DNA of 5,651 bases, taken from Coxiellaceae bacterium. Lineage in GTDB: Bacteria > Pseudomonadota > Gammaproteobacteria > Coxiellales > Coxiellaceae. The position numbers were made by a program, and so were the translations under genes. Where the stretch lies: contig DMFG01000115.1 of NCBI GenBank assembly GCA_003450655.1, positions 1 through 5,651 of the forward strand. Direction: 5' to 3'. The notes beneath the pieces are model-generated. The model saw only the letters and a list, made by a program, of their open reading frames with translations, had not been told where the DNA came from and did not search any database. This document shows positions 1 through 5,651 of the stretch, piece by piece. The first letter of the stretch is position 1, and each line of letters starts with the position of its first letter.

Positions 1-371
1 TTGCAGAAGGTGAGGCAGAAATTGTTGCAGGTTTCCATGTTGAATATTCGGGTATGGGTTTTGCATTATTTTTCCTAGCTGAATATGCCAATATGTTGCT
101 GATTTCTGGCATTGCCTCTCTGGTGTTTTTTGGTGGTTGGTTATCACCTTTTGAAGGAATACCATATCTGGGGCACTGGTTATCCTGGGTTCCTGGCATT
201 GTTTGGTTTTTAATGAAAACAGGGTTTTTCATTTATGTGTATTTTTGGTTAAGAGCAACGATGCCACGCTATCGCTATGATCAGTTAATGCAATTAGGGT
301 GGAAGGTGCTTATTCCTGTATCGATTATTTGGCTATTGGTTATAGCCTTCGCGGTACATATTGTCGGATAA
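1..371 (+). CDS. nuoH: NADH-quinone oxidoreductase subunit H, C-terminal part (5' end outside window)
   Basis: This is the C-terminal 122 residues of NuoH (ND1 homologue), the complex I membrane subunit at the junction with the peripheral arm that forms the floor of the quinone chamber. The reading frame is open from base 3 and ends at TAA 369-371. The ATG at base 54 is an internal methionine, because recognisable NuoH sequence precedes it ([17 protein letters not shown]). That acidic stretch is the conserved Glu-rich cytoplasmic loop near the quinone site and the start of the proton path. It is followed by [12 protein letters not shown] and about three hydrophobic membrane segments. Between the last two lies the family signature [20 protein letters not shown], followed by VLIP. 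The family is usually about 325-350 aa, so roughly the first two thirds lie upstream. A 30-base spacer separates it from nuoI. No frameshift or missing key residue is visible. Identification is very secure. Confidence 0.97.
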   Translation, partial: AEGEAEIVAGFHVEYSGMGFALFFLAEYANMLLISGIASLVFFGGWLSPFEGIPYLGHWLSWVPGIVWFLMKTGFFIYVYFWLRATMPRYRYDQLMQLGWKVLIPVSIIWLLVIAFAVHIVG

Positions 372-401
372 AATAAAGCAGAGTGACGAGAGATTAATAT
401 C

Positions 402-896
402 ATGAAACAGTGGTTGTTAACACAAATTAAAAAATTCACACTGTGGGAGCTGTTATGTGGCTTAGCGGTCACACAGAAAAGTTTTGCAAAACGAAAAGAG
501 ACTATTCAATATCCTGAAGAGCAAATGCCGGTTTCTCCACGATTTCGTGGCGTGTTAGCTTTGAGGCGCTATCCAAATGGTGAAGAACGTTGTATTGCTT
601 GTAAGTTATGTGAAGCGACATGCCCTGCTGCTGCTATTACGATTGAAGCGGGCCCCAGGCTTGCAGATGGCACTCGTCGTACGACTCGTTATGATGTCGA
701 TGCCTTTAAATGTATTAATTGCGGTTTTTGTGAAGAAGCTTGCCCGGTGGACTCCATTGTATCAACACCTGAAATGCATTATCACTTCGAGAATCGCGGT
801 GAAAATATATTGACTAAAGAAAAGTTATTAATGATAGGGGATCTTTACGAAGAGCAGCTCGCTAAAGATCGTCAAAAACAAGAAAAGTATAGGTAG
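402..896 (+). CDS. nuoI: NADH-quinone oxidoreductase subunit I, 2x[4Fe-4S] ferredoxin-type protein
   Basis: This 164-residue NuoI (TYKY/NDUFS8 homologue) is a peripheral-arm subunit that relays electrons to the terminal cluster and quinone. Two classic CxxCxxCxxxCP motifs are complete: Cys64, 67, 70, 74 ([12 protein letters not shown]) and Cys104, 107, 110, 114 ([12 protein letters not shown]). In the family these bind clusters N6a and N6b. The N-terminus (about residues 1-25, [15 protein letters not shown]) is the amphipathic helix that sits on the membrane. [20 protein letters not shown] and [10 protein letters not shown] are family-typical. The length suits the short NuoI class. The ATG at 402 puts the FTLWELL motif at its usual distance from the N-terminus. 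A modest GAGAG (388-392) nine bases upstream is a possible ribosome site. The gene ends in TAG at 894-896, directly followed by an in-frame TAA (897-899). The C-terminal tail is highly charged ([10 protein letters not shown]). The [17 protein letters not shown] wording hints at Legionella/Coxiella-like Gammaproteobacteria, from memory only. Confidence 0.98.
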   Translation: MKQWLLTQIKKFTLWELLCGLAVTQKSFAKRKETIQYPEEQMPVSPRFRGVLALRRYPNGEERCIACKLCEATCPAAAITIEAGPRLADGTRRTTRYDVDAFKCINCGFCEEACPVDSIVSTPEMHYHFENRGENILTKEKLLMIGDLYEEQLAKDRQKQEKYR

Positions 897-901
897 TAAC
901 G

Positions 902-1513
902 ATGACATCAATCCCTGTATTACAGTTGGCTTTTTATTTTTTTTCGGCACTCTTGATTATTTCATCCTGTCTTGTGGTGTTGTTACGTGATTTGGTTAAG
1001 TCTGCATTATTTTTAGTCTTATGTTTTTTTGCGGCAGCGGTTCTTTGGATGATCTTACAAGCTGAGTTCTTATCCTTGGTGTTAATTTTTGTTTATGTCG
1101 GTGCTGTCATGACTTTGTTTTTGTTTGTCGTGATGATGTTGGCAGTTGATCAGGTTAAGTTACAACGAGTTGGGTTTTACCGTTTTTTGCCGGTTGCTCT
1201 TTTTGTGTTGATTTTTATGCTAGGTATCATGGTTTATGCCTTAAACGCCCATCATTTTCTCGCAGGGAATACTGCGTTGACTATGCAGCCTGCAAATTAT
1301 GACAATGTGGGTATGATAGGGCAGCTGCTCTACAGTGATTATATTTATCCTGTTGAAATTGTTGCAGCAATTTTGCTGGTAGCTATGATTTCTGCCATTG
1401 TTTTAGGTTTTTTTGGAACTAAGAAGGAGGCACGTTATCAAAAAGTTGCGGATCAGCAACGGGTATCGAAAGCGTCTCGTCTTCGTATTATCAATGATAA
1501 GGATCGCACATGA
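902..1513 (+). CDS. nuoJ: NADH-quinone oxidoreductase subunit J
   Basis: This 203-residue membrane subunit (ND6 homologue) lies between NuoH/NuoA and NuoK. Five hydrophobic segments are visible, at about residues 7-27, 33-51, 57-80, 95-114 and 148-171. The third carries the family signature [16 protein letters not shown] (65-80), the helix with a pi-bulge that changes shape during coupling in complex I structures. Glu55 just before it ([12 protein letters not shown]) and [18 protein letters not shown] (149-166) are also typical. The tail from about 172 is hydrophilic and rich in Lys/Arg. E. coli NuoJ is somewhat shorter, about 184 aa. The ATG at 902 lies five bases after the nuoI stop, with a short AGGT (891-894) as a plausible ribosome site inside the end of nuoI. 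The gene ends at TGA 1511-1513, overlapping the nuoK start. Its 5' end contains a T8 run (937-944), and the frame continues normally across it. Confidence 0.96.
   Translation: MTSIPVLQLAFYFFSALLIISSCLVVLLRDLVKSALFLVLCFFAAAVLWMILQAEFLSLVLIFVYVGAVMTLFLFVVMMLAVDQVKLQRVGFYRFLPVALFVLIFMLGIMVYALNAHHFLAGNTALTMQPANYDNVGMIGQLLYSDYIYPVEIVAAILLVAMISAIVLGFFGTKKEARYQKVADQQRVSKASRLRIINDKDRT
1499..1503 (+). promoter_or_regulatory. Ribosome binding site of nuoK
   Basis: AAGGA lies inside the last codons of nuoJ, six bases before the nuoK ATG. Spacing and match to the 16S anti-Shine-Dalgarno are good. It fixes the overlapping ATG at 1510 as the nuoK start and fits coupled translation of nuoJ and nuoK. Confidence 0.75.
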
Positions 1514-1815
1514 TTCCGTTAAGTCACTATTTGATTTTAGCAGCTATTATATTTTCTATTTCAATAGCTGGTGTTGTTATTAATAGAAAGAGTTTAATCA
1601 CACTGCTAATGTGTGTGGAATTATTATTGCTTGCCGTCAATATGAACTTTATTGCGTTATCGCAATATCTTCATCAGTTGTCGGGCCAAATATTTGTTTT
1701 CTTTATTCTCGCTGTGGCAGCTGCAGAGTCTGCAATAGGGTTAGCTATTTTGGTGGTAATTTATCGTCAGCGTGGAAATATACGAGTTGATAAGCTCAAT
1801 GAGCTAAAGGGTTAA
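1510..1815 (+). CDS. nuoK: NADH-quinone oxidoreductase subunit K
   Basis: This 101-residue membrane subunit (ND4L homologue, Mrp antiporter MrpC-related) is of normal length (E. coli 100 aa). Three transmembrane segments are visible, at about residues 4-22, 29-50 and 60-84. The two intramembrane glutamates needed for proton transfer are present: Glu37 ([16 protein letters not shown]) and Glu73 ([12 protein letters not shown]), matching E. coli Glu36 and Glu72 with an offset of one. The hydrophilic end [18 protein letters not shown] is family-typical. The start codon overlaps the nuoJ stop as ATGA (1510-1513), an arrangement that usually gives translational coupling and keeps the two neighbouring subunits at equal dose. 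A good ribosome site (AAGGA) lies six bases upstream of it. Nothing is missing or unusual. Confidence 0.98.
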   Translation: MIPLSHYLILAAIIFSISIAGVVINRKSLITLLMCVELLLLAVNMNFIALSQYLHQLSGQIFVFFILAVAAAESAIGLAILVVIYRQRGNIRVDKLNELKG

Positions 1816-1818
1816 GGA
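1814..1818 (+). promoter_or_regulatory. Ribosome binding site of nuoL, overlapping nuoK stop
   Basis: AAGGA begins within the TAA stop of nuoK and lies seven bases before the nuoL ATG. The site supports the ATG at 1826 as start, and ribosomes ending nuoK would release directly on it. Confidence 0.75.
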
Positions 1819-1825
1819 ATACAGT

Positions 1826-3781
1826 ATGCTTTTTTATTACACACTTATATTGGTCTTTGCTCCGCTATTAGGTAGTTTAGTCGCAGGCCTGTTAGCTAAA
1901 CGTATTGGCTGCAAAGGTGCGCATAGTGTCACTATCTTTTTGATGCTGGTCTCTTTTGCTTGTGCCTGTAAGATTTTTGTCAGCGTGGTTGTGGGTGGTG
2001 CAACATTAAATCAGTTGCTGTATCACTGGGCGATCAGTGGAAGCTTTCAGTTTGATATCGGCTTCTTTTTAGATAATTTGACGGCAGTCATGTTAATGGT
2101 TGTAACTTTTGTATCAACACTTGTACATATTTATAGTATTGGCTATATGAAAGGAGACCCGGGCTATCAACGTTTCTTTTGTTATATGTCCTTGTTTACA
2201 TTCTGTATGCTGATGTTGGTAACCTCTAATAACTTCTTACAGTTATTTTTTGGTTGGGAAGGTGTTGGCTTGGTCTCTTACTTATTGATCGGTTTTTATT
2301 TTACAAAGCCGTCAGCAGCCGATGGTAGTTTAAAAGCATTCATTGTGAACCGTATTGGCGATTTTGGTCTTATCCTTGGTTTAAGTGCAGTGATTGCTAC
2401 ATTTGGTACTGTTGACTACATGGCTGTTTTCTCTGCTGCGCCTCAACATGCAACCCAAACACTAAGCATATTTGGCCACATTCATTGGTCTCTGATGACG
2501 GTGATTTGTGTGTTGTTGTTTGTTGGAGCAATGGGTAAGTCAGCACAAATACCATTACATGTTTGGTTGCCGGAATCTATGGAGGGCCCAACGCCTATTT
2601 CTGCCTTAATCCACGCAGCAACCATGGTGACAGCCGGTGTATTTATGGTGGCAAGAATGTCGCCACTCTTTGAGTTTTCAGAAGCCGCTATGAGTTTGGT
2701 GTTGGTGATTGGCGCTAGTGGAGCATTGTTTTTAGGAATACTGGCCTTTGTTGAAAATGATATTAAGCGTGTGATTGCGTACTCCACGATGTCACAGTTA
2801 GGTTACATGATGGCGGGAAATGGAGCTTCTGCATTTGGAGCGGGTATCTTTCATTTATCGACTCATGGTTGTTTTAAAGCACTATTATTCTTGTGTGCAG
2901 GTTCAGTTATTGTTGCTATGCATCATGAGCAAGACTTAAGAAAAATGGGTGGCTTAAGAAAATACTTGCCAGTGACGTATGTCTGCTTCTTCATTGGTGC
3001 TGCAGCACTTGCAGCTCTACCACCTTTCGCTGGTTTTTATTCTAAAGATGCCATTATTGAGGCGGTTCATTTGTCAACTATACCGGGCGCAACCTATTCA
3101 TACTGGTGTGTCTTATTTGGTGCTTTCGTCACGGGGTTTTATATTTTTAGAGCTTTCTTTATGGCTTTTCATGGTCCAGAACGATTTGATGCATCCTTGC
3201 GAGCTCACTTGAAAGAACATTGGGCAATGCGAATTGCGATGATTGGTTTGGCGATCCCTGCAACATTTTTGGGGATGTTGTTTGTTAAACAAATGGTGTA
3301 CGAGCAACCCGGTTTGTTAGGGGATAGTGTGACTATCTTCCCTCAGTATAATGTGCTAAAAATCATGGCAGAGCACTTTCATGGCGTGTGGTCTTTGACA
3401 TGGCATGCCATATTTACGGCTCCGTTTTGGTTGAGTTTGTCTGGCGTATTTTTTGCGTGGTTAACGGCTTCAAGTTCTGAAAAATGGTGGTTTTTATTAT
3501 TAGAGCGATTTGATTGGTTGCGACGTATTTTATTACAACGATATTGGTTTGATGCTTTTAATGAAGTGGTGATTGTGAAGCCTGCAATGAAAATCAGCCA
3601 GTTTTTTTATGCGGTAACTGACTTGATTATTATTGATGATTATTGCGTGAATGGGTCTGGAAGGCGTACGGTTTGGTTGTCCAATATTCTACGTCGATTT
3701 CAAACAGGGTTTATCTATCATTATGTGTTTGTCATGATTGTCTGCATTTTGGCATTTTTGATATGGATGGTCTTTTTCTAA
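1826..3781 (+). CDS. nuoL: NADH-quinone oxidoreductase subunit L, distal proton-pumping antiporter-like subunit
   Basis: This 651-residue NuoL (ND5 homologue) is the distal pump of the membrane arm, with many hydrophobic segments as expected for a family with 16 transmembrane helices. Proton-path residues known from E. coli are visible at shifted positions: Glu145 (FFGWEGVGLVSYLLIGF; Glu144), Asp179 (NRIGDFGL; Asp178), Lys238 (GAMGKSAQIPLHVWLPESMEGPTPISALIHAATMVTAG begins at 234; Lys229), His263 (His254), His343/His347 and Lys351 (FHLSTHGCFK; His334/338, Lys342), and Lys407 (FAGFYSKDAI; Lys399). Residues from about 555 onward (RYWFDAFNE, IDDYCVNGSG, QTGFIYHY) match the C-terminal region that carries the long lateral helix along the membrane arm and its anchoring final helix. 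The protein is about 38 residues longer than E. coli NuoL (613 aa), which is within family range. The ATG follows a clear AAGGA. Cys46 and Cys48 (SFACACKIF) are probably incidental. The gene is intact. Confidence 0.98.
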   Translation: MLFYYTLILVFAPLLGSLVAGLLAKRIGCKGAHSVTIFLMLVSFACACKIFVSVVVGGATLNQLLYHWAISGSFQFDIGFFLDNLTAVMLMVVTFVSTLVHIYSIGYMKGDPGYQRFFCYMSLFTFCMLMLVTSNNFLQLFFGWEGVGLVSYLLIGFYFTKPSAADGSLKAFIVNRIGDFGLILGLSAVIATFGTVDYMAVFSAAPQHATQTLSIFGHIHWSLMTVICVLLFVGAMGKSAQIPLHVWLPESMEGPTPISALIHAATMVTAGVFMVARMSPLFEFSEAAMSLVLVIGASGALFLGILAFVENDIKRVIAYSTMSQLGYMMAGNGASAFGAGIFHLSTHGCFKALLFLCAGSVIVAMHHEQDLRKMGGLRKYLPVTYVCFFIGAAALAALPPFAGFYSKDAIIEAVHLSTIPGATYSYWCVLFGAFVTGFYIFRAFFMAFHGPERFDASLRAHLKEHWAMRIAMIGLAIPATFLGMLFVKQMVYEQPGLLGDSVTIFPQYNVLKIMAEHFHGVWSLTWHAIFTAPFWLSLSGVFFAWLTASSSEKWWFLLLERFDWLRRILLQRYWFDAFNEVVIVKPAMKISQFFYAVTDLIIIDDYCVNGSGRRTVWLSNILRRFQTGFIYHYVFVMIVCILAFLIWMVFF

Positions 3782-3794
3782 TTAGAGTTAAATT

Positions 3795-5315
3795 ATGTTA
3801 TTTCATTTACCATTATTGAGTTGTTTAATTTGGACGTCAGCATTGGGTGCAATTCCCGTATTGGCTTATTCACGACCGGGGCAGGAGAATGCTGCACGCT
3901 GTGTGGCATTGATTGTTTCTTTATTTGCGGTGCTATTTTCTGTATTGATGATCGTTCAGTTTGATGCGAACTCATCCTCAATGCAGTTTGTCGAAAATGC
4001 TTCTTGGATTCCGAGTTTAAAAATTAACTACCATTTAGGTGTCGATGGGCTGTCCGTTCCTCTGATTGCTTTAACATGCTTTACTACGGTTGTCGTGGTG
4101 CTGGCCTCTTGGACAATGGTGACCGAGCGTGTATCACAGTATTTGGCGGCATTCCTTGTGATGCAAGGGATGGTCATTGGTGTGTTTGCCTCAATCGATG
4201 CCATCTTATTTTATTTCTTCTGGGAAGGTATGTTGATACCAATGTATTTAAGTATTGGTATATGGGGTAGTAATAATCGTTCCTATGCAGCGATTAAGTT
4301 TTTTCTCTATACTTTTCTGGGTTCTGCGCTGATGTTAATTATCTTCTTATATTTGCGCATGACAGGTGGTGATTTTAATATTTTGCATTTTCAGTCGATG
4401 TTGATCGGTAGTAAAGTTCAAGATATTATATTTTTTGGGTTTTTGTTGGCATTCGCGGTGAAGGTACCAATGTGGCCATTTCATACCTGGCTACCAGATG
4501 CGCATACTGAGGCTCCAACCGGTGGTTCTGTTGTCTTGGCGGCATTAATGTTAAAAATTGGAGCATATGGGTTCTTGCGATTCAGCTTGCCGATTGTCCC
4601 TGATGCTTGCCATCACTATGTTTGGTTGATGTTGATTTTATCACTAGTTTCAGTGATCTATATTGGTATGGTGGCCTTAGTTCAGACAGATATGAAGAAA
4701 TTGATTGCTTATTCATCAATTTCTCATATGGGTTTTGTTACGCTGGGTTGCTTTATTCCACTGCTGATGCTTCAAACCGTTGCGAACATGCAGGATGCTT
4801 ATATGGCATTAGAAGGTGCTATGGTGCAAATGATCGCGCATGCCTTTGGTTCAGGTGCCATGTTTTTAGGCTTTGGGATTCTCTATCAGCAACTGAAGTC
4901 GCGTGATATACGAGATATGGGGGGTATTACAACTACCATGCCATATTTTACTGCTTTTTTTATGTTGTTTTGTATGTCGAACGTTGGTCTTCCAGGGACG
5001 TCTGGTTTTGTTGGCGAGTTCATGATTATCTTGAGTGCTTTTAAAGCTAATATCTGGATAGCGTTATTTGCCGCTACCACATTATTCATTGGTGCTTCTT
5101 ATACGTTATTAATGTTCCGTCGTGTCTTCTTTGGGCCAGTGGCTAATGATCAAGTAGCTGCTCTGAAAGAAATATCTGGTGTTGATACATTTAATTTTGT
5201 TTTATTGAGTACTGGTATTTTATATTTGGGTTTATTTCCGAACGGACTACTAAACTTGTTGCATGCGTCAGTGGAAAACCTGTTGCATCTTAGTATGGTC
5301 TCTAAATTAGTGTAA
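3795..5315 (+). CDS. nuoM: NADH-quinone oxidoreductase subunit M, middle proton-pumping antiporter-like subunit
   Basis: This 506-residue NuoM (ND4 homologue; E. coli 509 aa) is the middle of the three antiporter-like pumps, with about 14 transmembrane helices. Key residues are present: Glu144 (FYFFWEGMLIPMYL), Lys223 (FAVKVPMWPFHTWLPDAHTEAPT; E. coli Lys234), His230, Lys254 (LAALMLKIGAYGFLRF; Lys265), His311 (SSISHMGFV), His349 (QMIAHAFGSG) and Glu408 (GTSGFVGEFMI; Glu407). The segment TDMKKLIAYSSISHMG mirrors NDIKRVIAYSTMSQLG in NuoL, reflecting the common Mrp-antiporter ancestry. The ATG at 3795 gives the usual hydrophobic first helix. Only a weak GAG (3785-3787) precedes it, so translation may depend partly on ribosomes finishing nuoL 13 bases upstream. 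Oddities are an extended segment before the QMIAH helix (about 319-341) and a small NLLH repeat at the C-terminus (487-490 and 495-498). Neither touches a known functional residue. Confidence 0.98.
   Translation: MLFHLPLLSCLIWTSALGAIPVLAYSRPGQENAARCVALIVSLFAVLFSVLMIVQFDANSSSMQFVENASWIPSLKINYHLGVDGLSVPLIALTCFTTVVVVLASWTMVTERVSQYLAAFLVMQGMVIGVFASIDAILFYFFWEGMLIPMYLSIGIWGSNNRSYAAIKFFLYTFLGSALMLIIFLYLRMTGGDFNILHFQSMLIGSKVQDIIFFGFLLAFAVKVPMWPFHTWLPDAHTEAPTGGSVVLAALMLKIGAYGFLRFSLPIVPDACHHYVWLMLILSLVSVIYIGMVALVQTDMKKLIAYSSISHMGFVTLGCFIPLLMLQTVANMQDAYMALEGAMVQMIAHAFGSGAMFLGFGILYQQLKSRDIRDMGGITTTMPYFTAFFMLFCMSNVGLPGTSGFVGEFMIILSAFKANIWIALFAATTLFIGASYTLLMFRRVFFGPVANDQVAALKEISGVDTFNFVLLSTGILYLGLFPNGLLNLLHASVENLLHLSMVSKLV
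5253..5300 (+). repeat. Degenerate 24-bp tandem duplication inside the end of nuoM
   Basis: Two adjacent 24-base units (5253-5276 and 5277-5300) each begin AACYTGTTGCAT, differing at one base of the first 12, then diverge. They encode NLLHASVE and NLLHLSMV, which share five of eight residues (Asn, Leu, Leu, His and the aligned Ser). The reading frame is kept because the unit is eight codons. An old in-frame duplication is the simplest reading. Chance similarity in a leucine-rich tail remains possible. Confidence 0.45.
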
Positions 5316-5320
5316 GGTGA
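5314..5320 (+). promoter_or_regulatory. Ribosome binding site of nuoN, overlapping nuoM stop
   Basis: AAGGTGA begins within the TAA stop of nuoM. Its AAGG core ends seven bases before the nuoN ATG. It supports the ATG at 5325 over the in-frame TTG at 5322, which would leave a shorter spacer. Confidence 0.7.
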
Positions 5321-5324
5321 ATTG

Positions 5325-5651
5325 ATGAGTGCATTTTTATCCTATGTGTTTCCTGCCTCAGCGGAATGTTTTGTGCTGGTGGCAAGCTGTGTCATTTTAA
5401 TGGCTGGAGTATTTTTTCCTAAGCGTGAGTCATTGTGTTATTACTTAACTCAGTTCACTGTTCTTGTCGCTATGGTATTAACAGTGTGGGTGTTTGCTAA
5501 GAGTGTAGGTGCTCAAGGACAACCACTGTATGCTTATTCTCAAGGCTATATTCTGGATAGACTTGCTGTCGCTTTAAAGCTACTGACTCTGCTGTGTTCT
5601 TTTTTCACATTTATTTACGCGCGTTCTTATAATCGTGTATTCAATCTACCT
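5325..5651 (+). CDS. nuoN: NADH-quinone oxidoreductase subunit N, N-terminal part (3' end outside window)
   Basis: An open frame runs from ATG 5325 to the window edge, giving the first 109 residues of NuoN (ND2 homologue), the antiporter-like pump closest to NuoK. The visible part holds about three hydrophobic segments (roughly 15-31, 40-57 and 80-98). Glu14 in FPASAECFVLVASC lies where NuoN proteins have a PE pair at the start of the first helix. YILDRLAVALKLL (75-87), with Asp78 and Lys85, is the D..a...K pattern typical of the family. The catalytic lysines and the remaining helices are outside the window. A good ribosome site (AAGGTGA) overlapping the nuoM stop supports this start. A TTG at 5322 is in frame just before it but is a less likely start. 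Identity rests on these N-terminal motifs plus operon position, since nuoN normally follows nuoM. Confidence 0.93.
   Translation, partial: MSAFLSYVFPASAECFVLVASCVILMAGVFFPKRESLCYYLTQFTVLVAMVLTVWVFAKSVGAQGQPLYAYSQGYILDRLAVALKLLTLLCSFFTFIYARSYNRVFNLP

Noticed and set aside
54..371. Reading the first gene as a complete 105-residue protein starting at base 54
   Set aside because: The same frame is open to the window edge and encodes conserved NuoH sequence ([16 protein letters not shown]) upstream of that ATG, so it is an edge-truncated nuoH.
372..401. Possible promoter or terminator in the nuoH-nuoI spacer
   Set aside because: At 30 bases it is the longest gap in the window, but it shows no convincing -35/-10 pair and no GC-rich hairpin with a T tract. 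It appears to be only a leader with a modest ribosome site.
577..813. 78-codon plus-strand open frame inside nuoI
   Set aside because: It overlaps both ferredoxin motifs of nuoI in another frame, so codon constraint there comes from nuoI. There is no independent support.
2482..2787. 101-codon minus-strand open frame opposite nuoL
   Set aside because: It lies wholly opposite the most conserved part of nuoL. Its product is low-complexity and unlike any family I recognise, and a shadow of the real gene explains it.
4607..4906. 99-codon plus-strand open frame inside nuoM
   Set aside because: It is out of frame with strongly conserved nuoM sequence (TDMKKLIAYSSISHMG) and gives an odd Cys/Tyr-rich product. 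No ribosome site was noticed.
1826..5315. Alternative reading of nuoL and nuoM as Mrp-type Na+/H+ antiporter genes
   Set aside because: The families are related, but the nuoH-I-J-K-L-M-N order, the ferredoxin subunit NuoI and the NuoL C-terminal lateral-helix region show that this is complex I.

Overview
This window is an interior slice of a bacterial nuo operon, encoding the proton-pumping NADH:quinone oxidoreductase (respiratory complex I). All genes lie on the + strand in the canonical order nuoH-nuoI-nuoJ-nuoK-nuoL-nuoM-nuoN. nuoH is cut by the left edge, so only its C-terminal third is present. nuoN is cut by the right edge, so only its N-terminal part is present. The five genes between them are complete and intact.

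Organism: the DNA is moderately AT-rich, leucine is mostly written TTG/TTA, and several T7-T8 runs occur inside genes. NuoI is the short (164 aa), 'mitochondrial-like' two-ferredoxin-motif form. Its '[17 protein letters not shown]' stretch and its '[12 protein letters not shown]' tail resemble, from memory, proteins of Gammaproteobacteria of the Legionella/Coxiella type. The Gammaproteobacteria assignment is reasonable and the Legionellales-like guess is tentative. Nothing in the window identifies a species.

Layout: nuoH (1-371, partial) is followed by a 30-base spacer and nuoI (402-896). A 5-base gap with a second in-frame stop leads to nuoJ (902-1513). nuoJ and nuoK (1510-1815) share an ATGA start/stop overlap. 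Spacers of 10, 13 and 9 bases then lead to nuoL (1826-3781), nuoM (3795-5315) and nuoN (5325 to the edge). There is no gene-free stretch longer than 30 bases. I saw no internal promoter, terminator, RNA gene, mobile element or CRISPR array, so the genes are almost certainly co-transcribed from a promoter upstream of the window.

How the genes work together: NuoI carries two [4Fe-4S] clusters (N6a/N6b) that pass electrons from the NADH-oxidising peripheral arm towards the quinone site. NuoH forms the membrane floor of the quinone chamber. NuoJ and NuoK link this region to the three antiporter-like pumps NuoN, NuoM and NuoL. The charged residues known to be needed for proton transfer are present in NuoK, NuoL and NuoM, so the complex looks functional.

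Novelty: this is an ordinary, conserved housekeeping region. I found no undescribed system. The second-look items are small: an eroded 24-bp tandem duplication at the end of nuoM, an extended loop in NuoM, an internal perfect Shine-Dalgarno motif in nuoJ, a weak ribosome site before nuoM, and homopolymer runs.
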